From: Arthrobacter sp. ISL-28
Lineage (GTDB): Bacteria > Actinomycetota > Actinomycetes > Actinomycetales > Micrococcaceae
Assembly (NCBI RefSeq): GCF_018613875.1
Contig: NZ_JAGGPJ010000018.1
Coordinates: 48,971-112,970 of the forward strand
Direction: 5' to 3'
Length of the DNA stretch: 64,000 nt
Shown here: positions 17,151-25,772 of the stretch, piece by piece
Numbering within the stretch: position 1 is the stretch's first letter
How the letters are laid out: each line of letters opens with the position of its first letter
Notes under the pieces: model-generated
The model's database searches: none
Seen by the model: the letters and a program-made list of their open reading frames with translations, nothing else
What the model was told of the DNA's origin: nothing
Translations under genes and position numbers: made by a program

Positions 17151-18130
17151 TGACCACCATGACCATTGCCAAGGCCATCAACGAGGGCCTGCGCGCCACG
17201 CTCACAAACAACCCCAAGACACTGCTGATGGGCGAGGACATCGGACCGCTCGGAGGCGTCTACCGCGTGACCGACGGCCTGATCGGTGAGTTCGGTGCCG
17301 ACCGCGTGGTGGATACTCCGCTCGCTGAATCCGGAATCATCGGCACGGCGATCGGCCTGGCGCTCCGCGGCTACCTGCCGGTGTGTGAAATCCAGTTCGA
17401 CGGCTTTGTGTTCCCCGGCTTCAACCAGATCACCACCCAGCTCGCAAAGATGCACTCGCGCAGCAACGGGAACCTGACTGTCCCTGTCGTCATCCGCATC
17501 CCCTATGGCGGCGGCATCGGATCGATCGAACACCACTCGGAATCTCCTGAGGCGCTGTTCGCGCACACCGCGGGCATCCGCATCATCACCCCGTCCAACC
17601 CGCACGACGCCTACTGGATGATCCAGCAGGCCGTCGACTGCCAGGACCCCGTGATCGTCTTCGAGCCCAAGCGCCGTTACTGGCTCAAGGGTGAGGTGGA
17701 CACCGAGACGGCAGGCCTCGCCCAGGATCCCTTCAAGGCCCACGTTGTCAGGGAAGGCACCGACGCCACGGTGGTGGTCTACGGTCCGCTGGTTCCCGTG
17801 GCTCTCGCAGCGGCCAACGCCGCCGCAGAGGACGGGCGCAGCATCGAGGTCATCGACCTCCGCTCCATCTCGCCGATCGATTTCGACACCATTGAAGCCT
17901 CGGTGAAGAAGACCGGCCGGCTGATCGTGTCCCATGAAGCCCCCACCTTTGGCGGGATCGGCGGCGAAATCGCGGCCAGGATCGGTGAACGTGCCTTCCA
18001 CTCGCTCGAGGCGCCAGTCATCCGCGTGGGCGGCTTCCACATGCCCTACCCGGTGGCCAAGGTCGAAGAGGACTACCTCCCGGACATCGACCGCATCCTT
18101 GAGGCGCTGGACCGTGCCTTCGGCTACTGA
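17150..18130 (+). CDS. bkdB: 2-oxoacid dehydrogenase E1 component, beta subunit
   Basis: A 326-residue transketolase-like subunit (PF02779 plus PF02780). [18 protein letters not shown] and [20 protein letters not shown] near residues 25-75 are hallmarks of E1 beta, with the catalytic-site Glu in the LAES segment. [20 protein letters not shown] carries the conserved histidines. The C-terminal domain has [18 protein letters not shown] and [15 protein letters not shown]. The start codon overlaps the E1 alpha stop, so both subunits are made at similar rates. It acts in the cytosolic E1/E2/E3 complex; E3 is not in this window. Confidence 0.93.
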   Translation: MTTMTIAKAINEGLRATLTNNPKTLLMGEDIGPLGGVYRVTDGLIGEFGADRVVDTPLAESGIIGTAIGLALRGYLPVCEIQFDGFVFPGFNQITTQLAKMHSRSNGNLTVPVVIRIPYGGGIGSIEHHSESPEALFAHTAGIRIITPSNPHDAYWMIQQAVDCQDPVIVFEPKRRYWLKGEVDTETAGLAQDPFKAHVVREGTDATVVVYGPLVPVALAAANAAAEDGRSIEVIDLRSISPIDFDTIEASVKKTGRLIVSHEAPTFGGIGGEIAARIGERAFHSLEAPVIRVGGFHMPYPVAKVEEDYLPDIDRILEALDRAFGY

Positions 18131-18213
18131 CCCCTCCGCTTACTGACGTTTCCGCCTGCAGTCGCCTCCGGGCACCGGCCGGCCAGCCTGAGCTTTTGAA
18201 ACCCGAGGAACCC

Positions 18214-19734
18214 ATGACTCTTAACAAGTTCAACCTCCCCGACGTGGGCGAGGGCCTGACCGAGGCCGAGATTGTCTCCTGGAAGGTCAAGCCGGGGGAC
18301 ACGGTGGCCATCAACGATGTCCTCTGCGAAATCGAGACGGCCAAGTCCCTCGTGGAACTGCCGTCCCCGTTCGCCGGCACCGTCACGGAACTGCTTGTTC
18401 CCGAAGGCGTGACGATCGACGTCGGGACGGCCATCATCAGCGTTTCCGACGACGTTTCCGGTGACCCCACTCCGGCCGACGTCCCGCTGCCCCCCTTGCA
18501 GGAGGCCGAGCCCGAGCCGCTCATGTATGGGAAGCTGCACCAGCACCCCCACGAAGCGGCTTCCCACAGCGGTGCTGCCGCAGGCGGTCCGGCGGGCGGC
18601 CCGCTGGTGGGCTCCGGCCCGAAGGCCGACGCCGTTAAGCCGCGCCCGCGGAAGGCGTCCGCCAGGCCCGTGGTCCAGGCTGTTGAGACCGGAGGTCCCG
18701 CTCCGCTGGCCGAGCCTGGGATTTCGACAGGCTCAATCAGCGGTACGGCTCCGCTGGCCGAGCCCGGGATTTCGACAGGCTCAATCAGCGGTCAGGAGAA
18801 GCCCACCCTTGGTGGCGCCATCACCGGGCTGATGAGCAAGGTCCTGGCGAAGCCGCCGGTACGGAAGATCGCCCGGGACCTGGGCATTGACCTGGCCGAT
18901 GTGGTGCCCACCGGCGCCCGCGGCGAGGTGACCCGGGAAGACCTGGTCAGCTACCAGGCCCAGCGGGACGCGGAGCTGGACAAGGCGGACACCTTCTGGG
19001 GCAAGTCGGGCCGGCCGCAGGACCAGCGGATCGAGCGGATCCCGGTCAAGGGCGTCCGCAAGGCCACCGCGAAGGCTATGGTGGATTCGGCGTTTTCGGC
19101 GCCGCACGTCAGCATCTTTGTGGATGTTGATGCCAGCCGCACCATGGAATTCGTCAAGCGTCTCAAGGCTTCGCGCGATTTCGAGGGGATCAAGGTTTCC
19201 CCGCTCCTGATCCTCGCCAAGGCAGTCATCTGGGCTGCAGCCCGCAACCCCAGCGTGAACGCCACCTGGGTGGACGACCCGGCCGGCAGCGATGCCGCGG
19301 AAATCCACGTCAAGCACTTCATGAACCTCGGCATTGCCGCGGCCACCCCGCGCGGCCTGATGGTGCCGAACATCAAGAACGCCCAGGACCTTTCCCTCAA
19401 GGAGCTGGCCCTGGCGCTGAACGACCTTGCCACCACCGCGCGCGCCGGCAAGACGCAGCCGGCCCAGATGCAGGGCGGCACGTTGACCATCACGAACATC
19501 GGGGCCCTGGGCATCGATACGGGCACGCCCATCATCAACCCGGGTGAAGTCGCCATTGTGGCCTTCGGGACGATCAAGCAGAAGCCCTGGGTCCTGGACG
19601 GTGAGGTCATCCCGCGTTGGATCACGACGCTCGGCGGGTCCTTCGACCACCGGGTGGTGGACGGTGACCTGTCTGCACGCTTCATGGCCGACGTCGCCGC
19701 CATCCTTGAAGAGCCCGCCCTGCTCCTTGACTAG
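18214..19734 (+). CDS. bkdC: 2-oxoacid dehydrogenase E2, dihydrolipoamide acyltransferase
   Basis: A 506-residue E2. The lipoyl domain spans residues 1-80 with the lipoylated lysine in [11 protein letters not shown] (Lys44). A long linker follows, then the peripheral-subunit-binding domain ([20 protein letters not shown], about residues 212-245) and the catalytic acyltransferase domain with [16 protein letters not shown] near the end (catalytic His479). The linker holds two copies of the 16-residue unit [15 protein letters not shown] plus T or Q, encoded by REP-like DNA. GAGGA stands 4 nt before the ATG at 18214; an in-frame TTG at 18196 is unlikely. The gene lies 83 bp after E1 beta in the same operon. 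Confidence 0.94.
   Translation: MTLNKFNLPDVGEGLTEAEIVSWKVKPGDTVAINDVLCEIETAKSLVELPSPFAGTVTELLVPEGVTIDVGTAIISVSDDVSGDPTPADVPLPPLQEAEPEPLMYGKLHQHPHEAASHSGAAAGGPAGGPLVGSGPKADAVKPRPRKASARPVVQAVETGGPAPLAEPGISTGSISGTAPLAEPGISTGSISGQEKPTLGGAITGLMSKVLAKPPVRKIARDLGIDLADVVPTGARGEVTREDLVSYQAQRDAELDKADTFWGKSGRPQDQRIERIPVKGVRKATAKAMVDSAFSAPHVSIFVDVDASRTMEFVKRLKASRDFEGIKVSPLLILAKAVIWAAARNPSVNATWVDDPAGSDAAEIHVKHFMNLGIAAATPRGLMVPNIKNAQDLSLKELALALNDLATTARAGKTQPAQMQGGTLTITNIGALGIDTGTPIINPGEVAIVAFGTIKQKPWVLDGEVIPRWITTLGGSFDHRVVDGDLSARFMADVAAILEEPALLLD
18703..18791. repeat. Two REP-like palindromic repeats inside the E2 linker
   Basis: Copies at 18703-18743 and 18751-18791, period 48 bp, differ by one base. Each folds as CCGCTG..GAGCCTG paired with CAGGCTC..CAGCGG around GGATTTCGA. 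The motif resembles intergenic TTTCGACAGGCTCAA-type repeats that I recall from Arthrobacter-group genomes; here both copies are in frame. Confidence 0.8.
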
Positions 19735-19737
19735 GCT
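19732..19737 (+). promoter_or_regulatory. -10 box (TAGGCT) overlapping the E2 stop codon
   Basis: TAGGCT begins with the TAG stop of the E2 gene and ends 7 nt before the ATG at 19745, which suggests a leaderless internal promoter for the PAP2-like gene. Confidence 0.5.
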
Positions 19738-19744
19738 CCCTTAG

Positions 19745-20413
19745 ATGAACGGGCCCGTTGACGGCAAGATGCGGAATCGCCCAGCGCACCCGGATCCTCC
19801 CCTCATCGGGATCTGCGCAAAAAATCGGGCCGCCAGGCTGCTTTCCGAGGTGTTCCAGCCACCCGTGGTGGTGACGGTGCTCCTGCTGGTGAGTCCTGCC
19901 CTCGAGCCCGGCTTCCCCGGAAACGCCTGGTTCGGCGCTGTCGCGGCGTTTTTTGTGTGCGTGCTGCCGCTGGGGGCCGTCCTGGTGCTGGTGAAGCTCG
20001 GAAAGGTCACCGACCACCATGTCAGCAGGCGGGAGCAGCGGGCTCCGGTGCTTGCCATGGCTTTCGGATCGCTCCTCTTGGGGCTGGGAGTGCTGACGGC
20101 GATCAATGCCCCGAAGAGCGTCGTCGTGATGGTTCTGGCCATCGTGGGCGGGGTGGTGGTCACCGCCGTCGTCAGCCTTTTCTGGAAGATCAGCGGGCAC
20201 GCGGGTGCGATTGCGGCGTCGACCGCCATCGCCGTCCTCATGCTGGGTACAGCGTGGAGCCCGCTGCTGCTCCTGATTCCTGCAGTCGCCTGGTGGCGGG
20301 TGGTTGTGCGTGCCCACACCCTGGCCCAGGTCGTCGCGGGCGCACTCCTTTGCGGCGGCCTCATCACGTGGCTCTGGTGGATGCTGACGGAGCTAACGGT
20401 CCACGCTGGCTGA
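19745..20413 (+). CDS. PAP2-like integral membrane protein
   Basis: A 222-residue protein with about six hydrophobic segments. WKISGHAG near residue 146 matches motif 2 (PSGH) of the PAP2 phosphatase superfamily (PF01569), and RVVVRAHTLAQVVAGALLCG near residue 183 matches motif 3 (SRxxxxxH...G) in degenerate form: SR is replaced by VR. Motif 1 (KxxxxxxRP) is not clear; REQRAPVL at about residue 97 may stand for it. Such proteins dephosphorylate lipid phosphates or pyrophosphates, or have lost activity. It follows E2 by 10 bp but has its own probable -10 box. Confidence 0.72.
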   Translation: MNGPVDGKMRNRPAHPDPPLIGICAKNRAARLLSEVFQPPVVVTVLLLVSPALEPGFPGNAWFGAVAAFFVCVLPLGAVLVLVKLGKVTDHHVSRREQRAPVLAMAFGSLLLGLGVLTAINAPKSVVVMVLAIVGGVVVTAVVSLFWKISGHAGAIAASTAIAVLMLGTAWSPLLLLIPAVAWWRVVVRAHTLAQVVAGALLCGGLITWLWWMLTELTVHAG

Positions 20414-20475
20414 CGGGGACCGCCGCCAGGCGGGGTCAGCTCCCTCGGCGGAAGGGCCGGTCCAGCAAACGCCGG

Positions 20476-20814
20476 TCAGTAGGCCGGGTAGGTGGACATC
20501 AGCTCGGCGAGGGCGGGATCGGCGGCGAGGCCTGCAAGGTTGACCGCGGCCGTGATCATGACTGCGGTCAGCCCAGCAATGCAGCCGGACACGGTGGCCA
20601 GGAACTTCCAGTCATCGCGCATCACGCTCCCCACCGTGTCGGGCAGCCGGAGGTCCGGCGAAATGAGGTTCGGGGCGCTGTCCACCGAGCCGTCGTCCAG
20701 CAGGGCGACGACCCGGCCCACACTCCGATCCAGCCGCATGGAGCAGATGTGGTTGCCGTGGCGAGCAAGGAGGATGTCGTGGCCGACGAGCTGGCGTCGC
20801 TGAAGCGTAAGCAT
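20476..20814 (-). CDS. Hypothetical protein with C-terminal hydrophobic segment
   Basis: A 112-residue protein of no recognised family. The N-terminal half reads like a small beta domain (DILLARHGNHICSMRLDRSV, VVALLDDGSV), and residues 73-97 (FLATVSGCIAGLTAVMITAAV) form one hydrophobic helix, likely a membrane anchor. AGGGA lies 7 nt before the ATG. It converges on the PAP2-like gene and has 154 bp of non-coding DNA upstream, in which I see nothing notable. Confidence 0.6.
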   Translation of the reverse strand: MLTLQRRQLVGHDILLARHGNHICSMRLDRSVGRVVALLDDGSVDSAPNLISPDLRLPDTVGSVMRDDWKFLATVSGCIAGLTAVMITAAVNLAGLAADPALAELMSTYPAY

Positions 20815-20968
20815 TTTCGGTTCCCTGGCGTAGTGGGTGCTGGACTGTCCGCACCATCGGGGGCACCTTCAATTTTACCGTTGCAACGCCGGCAATCCCC
20901 CGAAAACCGGGTGAGACTGCCCACCAGCAGCCGTGACGCGGGTCAACTCGGGCCGAAGCCCGGCCGAC

Positions 20969-21400
20969 CTAGTCGGCGCCGTACGTGTTGGCGATATAGA
21001 CGTCGCAGGGTGCATTGTGGGCGACGCTGTTGGCCACGCTTCCCAGCACCCGCCCGAGGCCCTGCATGCGCCGGTTTCCCACCACGATCATCCGTGCCTC
21101 TAAACGCTCCGCCTCCCTGATGAGGGCGTCGGCCGGCTTGCCCCGCGCCGCCGAATACGTGACCGGGAGGCCGCCGACGGCGAGGCTCGCGGCAACGTCC
21201 TTGGCGACCTTTTCAGCTTCTCCGGCATCGGAGACGATCCACTTGTCGCTCCCGCTGCCGAACACCTCGGTCCGGTCAGTCTCGAAGGCCGACACCACGT
21301 GCAGCGTCGCGCCCAGCGCTACGGACAGATCCCGGGCTGCCTCCGCAGCCTTGCGGGCGGTTCCGCTGCCATCCACACCCACAACAATGATTCCGCTCAT
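20969..21400 (-). CDS. Universal stress protein (UspA family)
   Basis: A 143-residue single Usp domain (PF00582). IIVVGVDGSGTARKAAEAAR at the N-terminus and VVGNRRMQGLGRVLGSVANS near residue 105 give the ATP-binding G-x2-G-x9-G-S pattern, so the protein probably binds ATP. These are cytosolic stress and growth-arrest proteins. GAGGAG precedes the ATG. It is a stand-alone gene; a second Usp is at 59900-60352. Confidence 0.93.
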   Translation of the reverse strand: MSGIIVVGVDGSGTARKAAEAARDLSVALGATLHVVSAFETDRTEVFGSGSDKWIVSDAGEAEKVAKDVAASLAVGGLPVTYSAARGKPADALIREAERLEARMIVVGNRRMQGLGRVLGSVANSVAHNAPCDVYIANTYGAD

Positions 21401-21512
21401 GGTCCCGCTCCTCTTCGTTCGCCACAGCCGGGTGCGCGCTGCCTCTGTGCATCCTGCGTCAGCCCGGCCGGGCCCGTTCTCAGGCTACAGCGCAACCCGG
21501 GCCCACAGCAGG

Positions 21513-22826
21513 TCAGGCTTCCGCCTGTCCTCCGGTGGCTGCATCAATAGCTTCCTGCAGCACGGGCGCGAGCCGCCGCACGCCTTCGTCAATGGCCTCC
21601 GGGGGTACGGCGCTGAACGCCAGGCGCAGCTTGTTGGACGGTTCGTCCGAGTGGCTGAAGGCCGCACCGGGAATAAAGACGACGCCGGCATCGATCGCCT
21701 TCCGCAGCAGAGGGTAGGTGTCCACGCCTTGCGGAAGGGTCACCCACACGAAGAAGCCGCCCTCGGGCCGTGTCCACGTCAGCCCGTCAGGCATGTGCTT
21801 CTCCAGCGCTTCCAACATCGCGTGGCAGCGCTCGGCGTACAACCCGCGGTAGGTCTGAATCTGCCCCTTCCAGTCGTAGTCCCGCAGATACGCCGAAACC
21901 AGCATCTGGTTCAGCGTGGGCGGGCACAGCGTCACGGCTTCGGCGGCCAGGTAGTAGCGGCGCTGCAGGTGGGCCGGGACGAGCGCCCAGCCCATGCGCA
22001 GCCCAGGGGCGAAGATTTTGGAGAACGACCCCATATAGATGACGTCGTCCGGGTTGGCGGCCCGGAGCGGTTCGAGCGGCTTCCCGTCGAAGCGCAGCAG
22101 GCCGTAGGGGTTGTCCTCAAGCACCAGGATGTTGGCCCGACGGCAGATGTCCACCACCTGCTGCCGCCGCTCCTGCGCCAAGGTGATCCCGGAGGGGTTG
22201 TTGAAGCTGGGGATGGTGTAGAGGAACTTGATGTTTTTTCCTGCGGTCTGCAGCGCGGCGATCCTGGCCTCGAGAAGGTCAGGCACCAGACCGTCGTCGT
22301 CCATGACCACCGCCTCAACCTGCACCTGGTACGCCTCGAACGTATTGAGGGCGCCCACATAGGTGGGATCCTCCACGAGGACGACGTCACCCGGGTTGCA
22401 GAAAACCTTGGCGGCCACGTCCTGGGCCGACTGCGAGCCCGCGGTGATCACCACGTTCTCGGGTGCGGCGTCCAGGATGCCCTCCGCGGCCATGACGTCG
22501 CAGATCCGGGTGCGCAGCTCTTCCGTGCCCTGGCCCCCGCCGTACTGGAGTGCGGTCAGCCCGTCCTCAGCGATGATCCGCGCGGCGGTCTGGGCCAGTC
22601 TGTCCAGCGGGAGGGACTGCAGGTACGGGCTTCCGCCCGCAAGCGAGACGAGCCCCGGGCGCATGGAGATGTCGAAGACGTCCCGGACAGCTGACTGTTT
22701 GATGTTTGCTGCGCGCTCCGAGAAGAGTCCCTCGTGGCGGTGGGCTGAGGTTGCAGCCCTCTCGATCGCGTCAATGGCTTCGGCGGGCAGGACGGCTGCG
22801 GCGGCGTCAAGTGTCTCGTGGGTCAC
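21513..22826 (-). CDS. PLP-dependent aminotransferase (2-aminoadipate/MocR-like aminotransferase domain)
   Basis: A 437-residue fold-type I aminotransferase. SMRPGLVSLAGGSPYLQSLP near residue 55 is typical of the LysN/2-aminoadipate and kynurenine aminotransferase group, IPSFNNPSGITL is the PLP contact, and MGSFSKIFAPGLRMGW holds the PLP lysine. There is no N-terminal GntR domain, so it is an enzyme, not a MocR regulator. The start is a GTG at 22826 with a TATCCT box 7 nt upstream (leaderless); longer frames upstream lack any site. Its role is probably transamination of branched, aromatic or aminoadipate substrates. Confidence 0.9.
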   Translation of the reverse strand: MTHETLDAAAAVLPAEAIDAIERAATSAHRHEGLFSERAANIKQSAVRDVFDISMRPGLVSLAGGSPYLQSLPLDRLAQTAARIIAEDGLTALQYGGGQGTEELRTRICDVMAAEGILDAAPENVVITAGSQSAQDVAAKVFCNPGDVVLVEDPTYVGALNTFEAYQVQVEAVVMDDDGLVPDLLEARIAALQTAGKNIKFLYTIPSFNNPSGITLAQERRQQVVDICRRANILVLEDNPYGLLRFDGKPLEPLRAANPDDVIYMGSFSKIFAPGLRMGWALVPAHLQRRYYLAAEAVTLCPPTLNQMLVSAYLRDYDWKGQIQTYRGLYAERCHAMLEALEKHMPDGLTWTRPEGGFFVWVTLPQGVDTYPLLRKAIDAGVVFIPGAAFSHSDEPSNKLRLAFSAVPPEAIDEGVRRLAPVLQEAIDAATGGQAEA

Positions 22827-22833
22827 AGTCCCT

Positions 22834-22839
22834 AGGATA
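22834..22839 (-). promoter_or_regulatory. -10 box (TATCCT) of a leaderless promoter
   Basis: Minus-strand TATCCT is 7 nt before the GTG at 22826 and is the main reason for choosing that start. Confidence 0.6.
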
Positions 22840-22962
22840 CATCCAACTGTTGCCAGTGGAACAACACTTGTTGCCTTCACGCTCGCTTCGGGCGTCTGTG
22901 CTTGCCTGCAGTCCTTTACCTGTGGTGCTTTACCTGAGACCGCCCAGGGCATGGAATAGAGC

Positions 22963-23844
22963 ATGACCACCTCCCAGTCACTTCCAGCCCCAGTTCCCGC
23001 CCAGCCCGTGAAGGCAGCTGCCTTCCGCGAACTCCACGCGGAGGGACCGGCCCCCCTGGTGCTGGTGAATGTGTGGGATGCGGCGTCGGCAAAGGTGGTG
23101 GAGGAGGCCGGAGCCCACGCCCTTGCCACGTCAAGCTCGGCCATCTCATGGAGCCTGGGCTTTCCGGACGGCAACCAGCTGCCTCAGGCCCTCGCCATGG
23201 GGGCACTCAGCCGGATCGTAGCGGCAACGGACCTGCCGGTGACGGCAGACATCGAAACCGGGTACGCGGGCTCGGACGGCGCCTTCGACGATGCGATGCT
23301 GCGGCAGACCATCGTGGCCGTGCTGGCGTCGGGGGCCATTGGCGTGAATATCGAGGACTCCGACGGGGAACCGCTGACGGACGTGGCCGAGCAGGCCAGA
23401 AGGATTGGCGTCATCAGGGCCGTCGCTGAGGAAGCAGGGGTGCGGCTCTTCATTAACGCCCGGACGGACACATTCCTTTCGGGGCGCTTTCCGGACTCGG
23501 CCTACGACGAAACGCTGCGGCGGGCGCCGGCCTATCTGGCGGCCGGAGCGGACGGGATCTTCGTTCCCGGCGTGACGGACCTGCACATCCTGCACGAGCT
23601 CTCGCGCAGGATTCCAGCACCCTTGAACGCCCTGGCAGGCGTCGGCGCGCCCTCCGTCGGGGAACTTCATGACGCCGGTGTGCGGCGGATCAGCATCGGC
23701 GGCAACACGGCGAAGGCTGCTTACGCAACGGTATCCCGGGTGGCTGCAGACGTCCTGGGCGACGGCAACTGGTCGGAACTCGCCGGAGCCCGCAGTCATG
23801 CCGAAATGGACGCGCTTTTCACCCGGGCCAGGCCGCGCGAGTGA
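22963..23844 (+). CDS. Isocitrate lyase/PEP mutase family protein
   Basis: A 293-residue TIM-barrel enzyme of the ICL/PEPM superfamily (PF13714). VNVWDAASAKVVEEAGAHAL near residue 35, TADIETGYAGS near residue 90, INIED-like GVNIEDSDGEPL and FINARTDTFL are the conserved strands with Mg2+ ligands (D and E of DIETGY, E of NIED). The KKCGH loop of true isocitrate and methylisocitrate lyases is absent, so it is more like the PEP mutase/oxaloacetase-like subgroup whose substrate is unknown. It is transcribed divergently from the aminotransferase gene with 136 bp between starts. Confidence 0.85.
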   Translation: MTTSQSLPAPVPAQPVKAAAFRELHAEGPAPLVLVNVWDAASAKVVEEAGAHALATSSSAISWSLGFPDGNQLPQALAMGALSRIVAATDLPVTADIETGYAGSDGAFDDAMLRQTIVAVLASGAIGVNIEDSDGEPLTDVAEQARRIGVIRAVAEEAGVRLFINARTDTFLSGRFPDSAYDETLRRAPAYLAAGADGIFVPGVTDLHILHELSRRIPAPLNALAGVGAPSVGELHDAGVRRISIGGNTAKAAYATVSRVAADVLGDGNWSELAGARSHAEMDALFTRARPRE

Positions 23845-23932
23845 CGAGCACCGCCCGCGGCGGCCAGCGCCCCCTCTAGCGCAGGCAGAGCCCGTCGCTA
23901 TCGCAGGCCCGTCCCCAGCGCGGGCTCAGGAC

Positions 23933-24817
23933 CTAGCGCAGGCTCAGAACGTCGGCCAGCCTGACGCCGTCGACGTAAATCTCCGCCCGGATGGCCCCCA
24001 CCGCCGTGACGGCGGTGTGGGTGAGCTGCGCTTCAATCCGCGGGATGTCGCAGGCGCCGCCCGGTTGCACCGAGCCCGTGAGGTTGACGACCACCGTGGC
24101 GCCATCAAAGTATCCGGAAACGTATTGCAGCGCGGACGCGTCCAGCGCGCTGTACAGTCCCACGGGCGTCGGAGTCCGGCCTTCGGACAGCAGCTGGCTC
24201 ATGGCAGCCTGGAGCGGCTCGCGGATCGAAGGATCGGCCGTGTGGACGGCAACCAGGCTGTCGTTGCAGCCGAACCGCACACCGGAACTGCCGCCGTCAT
24301 CCAAAGCCACGTAGTACACCGCTGTTCCGACGGCGCTGCCGACCGGGCCGGCGGCGAACCCACCGCTGGATTCAGCGCCGGATCCGGGCCCCGCACCCGG
24401 CGCTGCTTCCGGCGCGGGGGAGGCTGGCGTTCCGGCGGCAGGAAGCTCCCGGACGGCGGGTGCGTTGGCAGGCCGTTCCGAATCTTGTCCGGCCGGCACT
24501 TCGGCTTCAGGCGGGGAAGCAGGTGCGTAACCGCGTGGCGGGACGGCCGCAATGCCTGAGCCGGCTCCGGACCCCGATCCCGGTTCTGCGCCGGAGATCC
24601 GGCCGGGTTCCGGAACCGGCAGTACGGTCGGCGGGGGTGCTGCCGCCTCGGACGGACTTGGGGCGGGAGCAGGCTGGGGGGCGGGGGCCGCGGCTGGTGC
24701 CTGCCCGGCGCCGGGGGAGCCCGGAAGGGGCATGCAGGACCCGAGCCACAACGGAAGCATCAGGCAGAAGGCGGCAAACGCCGTCGTACGTGCCCTGCCA
24801 CCCTGGCTGGTCTTCAT
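23933..24817 (-). CDS. Secreted lipoprotein with GerMN-like domain
   Basis: A 294-residue protein. Residues 1-28 are a lipoprotein signal peptide (basic MKTSQGGRARTT, hydrophobic AAFCLMLPLW, lipobox LGSC). Then follow about 130 residues rich in Pro, Ala, Gly and Ser, a flexible spacer typical of surface lipoproteins. The C-terminal ~125 residues (VYYVALDDGG..LVAVHTADPSIREPLQAA..VVVNLTG) match the GerMN domain pattern (PF10646), found in spore germination and actinobacterial lipoproteins. The ATG at 24817 is chosen because it starts the signal peptide; an in-frame TTG lies at 24859. Function unknown. Confidence 0.75.
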   Translation of the reverse strand: MKTSQGGRARTTAFAAFCLMLPLWLGSCMPLPGSPGAGQAPAAAPAPQPAPAPSPSEAAAPPPTVLPVPEPGRISGAEPGSGSGAGSGIAAVPPRGYAPASPPEAEVPAGQDSERPANAPAVRELPAAGTPASPAPEAAPGAGPGSGAESSGGFAAGPVGSAVGTAVYYVALDDGGSSGVRFGCNDSLVAVHTADPSIREPLQAAMSQLLSEGRTPTPVGLYSALDASALQYVSGYFDGATVVVNLTGSVQPGGACDIPRIEAQLTHTAVTAVGAIRAEIYVDGVRLADVLSLR

Positions 24818-25022
24818 GACTGCACCGCACTTCCTGCTCCGGTACGTCCCGTAACTCAACGTTACGGCGGCGGAAGTCGGGGTGGAACGGGATGCCGGTG
24901 ACAGTTCGGCTGCAGCTCAGTCACGGAACGGTTGCGCCGGGCTGCACCAGCCAGTGAGGATCCATGCCTGCCGGAAAGGCTACAGCCCCGGCAAAACGTC
25001 TCCGGCAAAATGCCTGGGCAGA

Positions 25023-25057
25023 AAACGCCCCCGGCAGGTCGGCTGCCGGGGGCGTTT
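25023..25057 (-). terminator. Intrinsic terminator after the FMN reductase gene
   Basis: A perfect 15-bp stem (25023-25037 with 25043-25057, arm AAACGCCCCCGGCAG) with a 5-nt loop ends in TTTT on the minus strand, 25 bp past the reductase stop codon. Confidence 0.85.
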
Positions 25058-25081
25058 GGGGGATGAGGCGTCGAGTCGAGA

Positions 25082-25648
25082 CTAGGCTGCAACCCTGGTC
25101 AGCTCGGCAGCTGCGAGGGCGCTGAAGATGCCGTTGATCTGCTCGACAACCTCGGCGTCGTCCTTCGGGTGGGTCTCGGCGAAGCGGACCATGGAGCCGG
25201 GGACGGCGAGCTTGACGTCCTCAAGGACGCGGGCACCGGCGATGCCGACGGCTTTGCGGGCCTCGTCCTGTGCCCAGACGCCGCCGAACTGGCCGAAGGC
25301 GGTGCCGACGACGGCGGTGGGCTTTCCCGTCAGGGCGCCGGCGCCGTACGGGCGGGACAGCCAATCGATGGCATTCTTCAGGGAAGCGGGCATGGTGCCG
25401 TTGTGCTCCGGAGTGACCAGGAGGAGGGCGTCGGCCTCGTTCGCTGCGCTGCGCAGGGCTGCGGCGGCTTCAGGGACCTGGCCCTCGATGTCGATGTCCT
25501 CGTTGTAGAACGGGAGGTTGCCCAGGCTCTCGTAGATCACGATGTCGAGATCCTCAGGAGCGTTCAGCTGGATGGCCTCGGCGAGCTTGCGGTTGGTGGA
25601 GTCGGCGCGGAGGCTGCCGACCAGGACGAGTACGGTGCTCTTGGACAT
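25082..25648 (-). CDS. NAD(P)H-dependent FMN reductase
   Basis: A 188-residue flavodoxin-fold reductase (PF03358). LVGSLRADSTNRKLAEAI at residues 10-27 is the FMN phosphate loop (G-S-x-R-x-x-S). LVTPEHNGTMPASLKNAIDW near residue 78 is the conserved PEYN/PEHN flavin-ring loop. It reduces FMN, quinones or azo compounds with NAD(P)H. AAGGAG lies before the ATG. It diverges from a TetR gene across 124 bp containing a CGGAC-TACG-GTCCG dyad, the expected arrangement for a repressor/reductase pair, and is closed by a strong terminator. Confidence 0.92.
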   Translation of the reverse strand: MSKSTVLVLVGSLRADSTNRKLAEAIQLNAPEDLDIVIYESLGNLPFYNEDIDIEGQVPEAAAALRSAANEADALLLVTPEHNGTMPASLKNAIDWLSRPYGAGALTGKPTAVVGTAFGQFGGVWAQDEARKAVGIAGARVLEDVKLAVPGSMVRFAETHPKDDAEVVEQINGIFSALAAAELTRVAA

Positions 25649-25728
25649 GTGAACTCCTTGTGTCAGGCCGCGGAACGGTCCGCCGGCTGCTGGTTGTGGA
25701 GGCGTTTGGTGCCTTCACTGATACTAAA

Positions 25729-25742
25729 CGGACTACGGTCCG
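25729..25742. promoter_or_regulatory. Dyad operator between FMN reductase and TetR genes
   Basis: CGGAC (25729-25733) and GTCCG (25738-25742) are perfect arms around TACG, lying just upstream of the TetR -10 box. Likely autoregulation and control of the reductase by the adjacent TetR protein. Confidence 0.6.
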
Positions 25743-25759
25743 GATGTTATTCCCCGGAC

Positions 25760-25765
25760 TAGAAT
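25760..25765 (+). promoter_or_regulatory. -10 box (TAGAAT) of a leaderless promoter
   Basis: TAGAAT ends 7 nt before the GTG at 25773; an ATG at 25764 overlaps the box itself. Confidence 0.6.
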
Positions 25766-25772
25766 GTTTCTT

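Noticed and set aside
21015..22694. 559-codon plus-strand frame opposite the aminotransferase and Usp genes
   Set aside because: It spans two well-supported genes on the other strand and has no domain signature or start signal.
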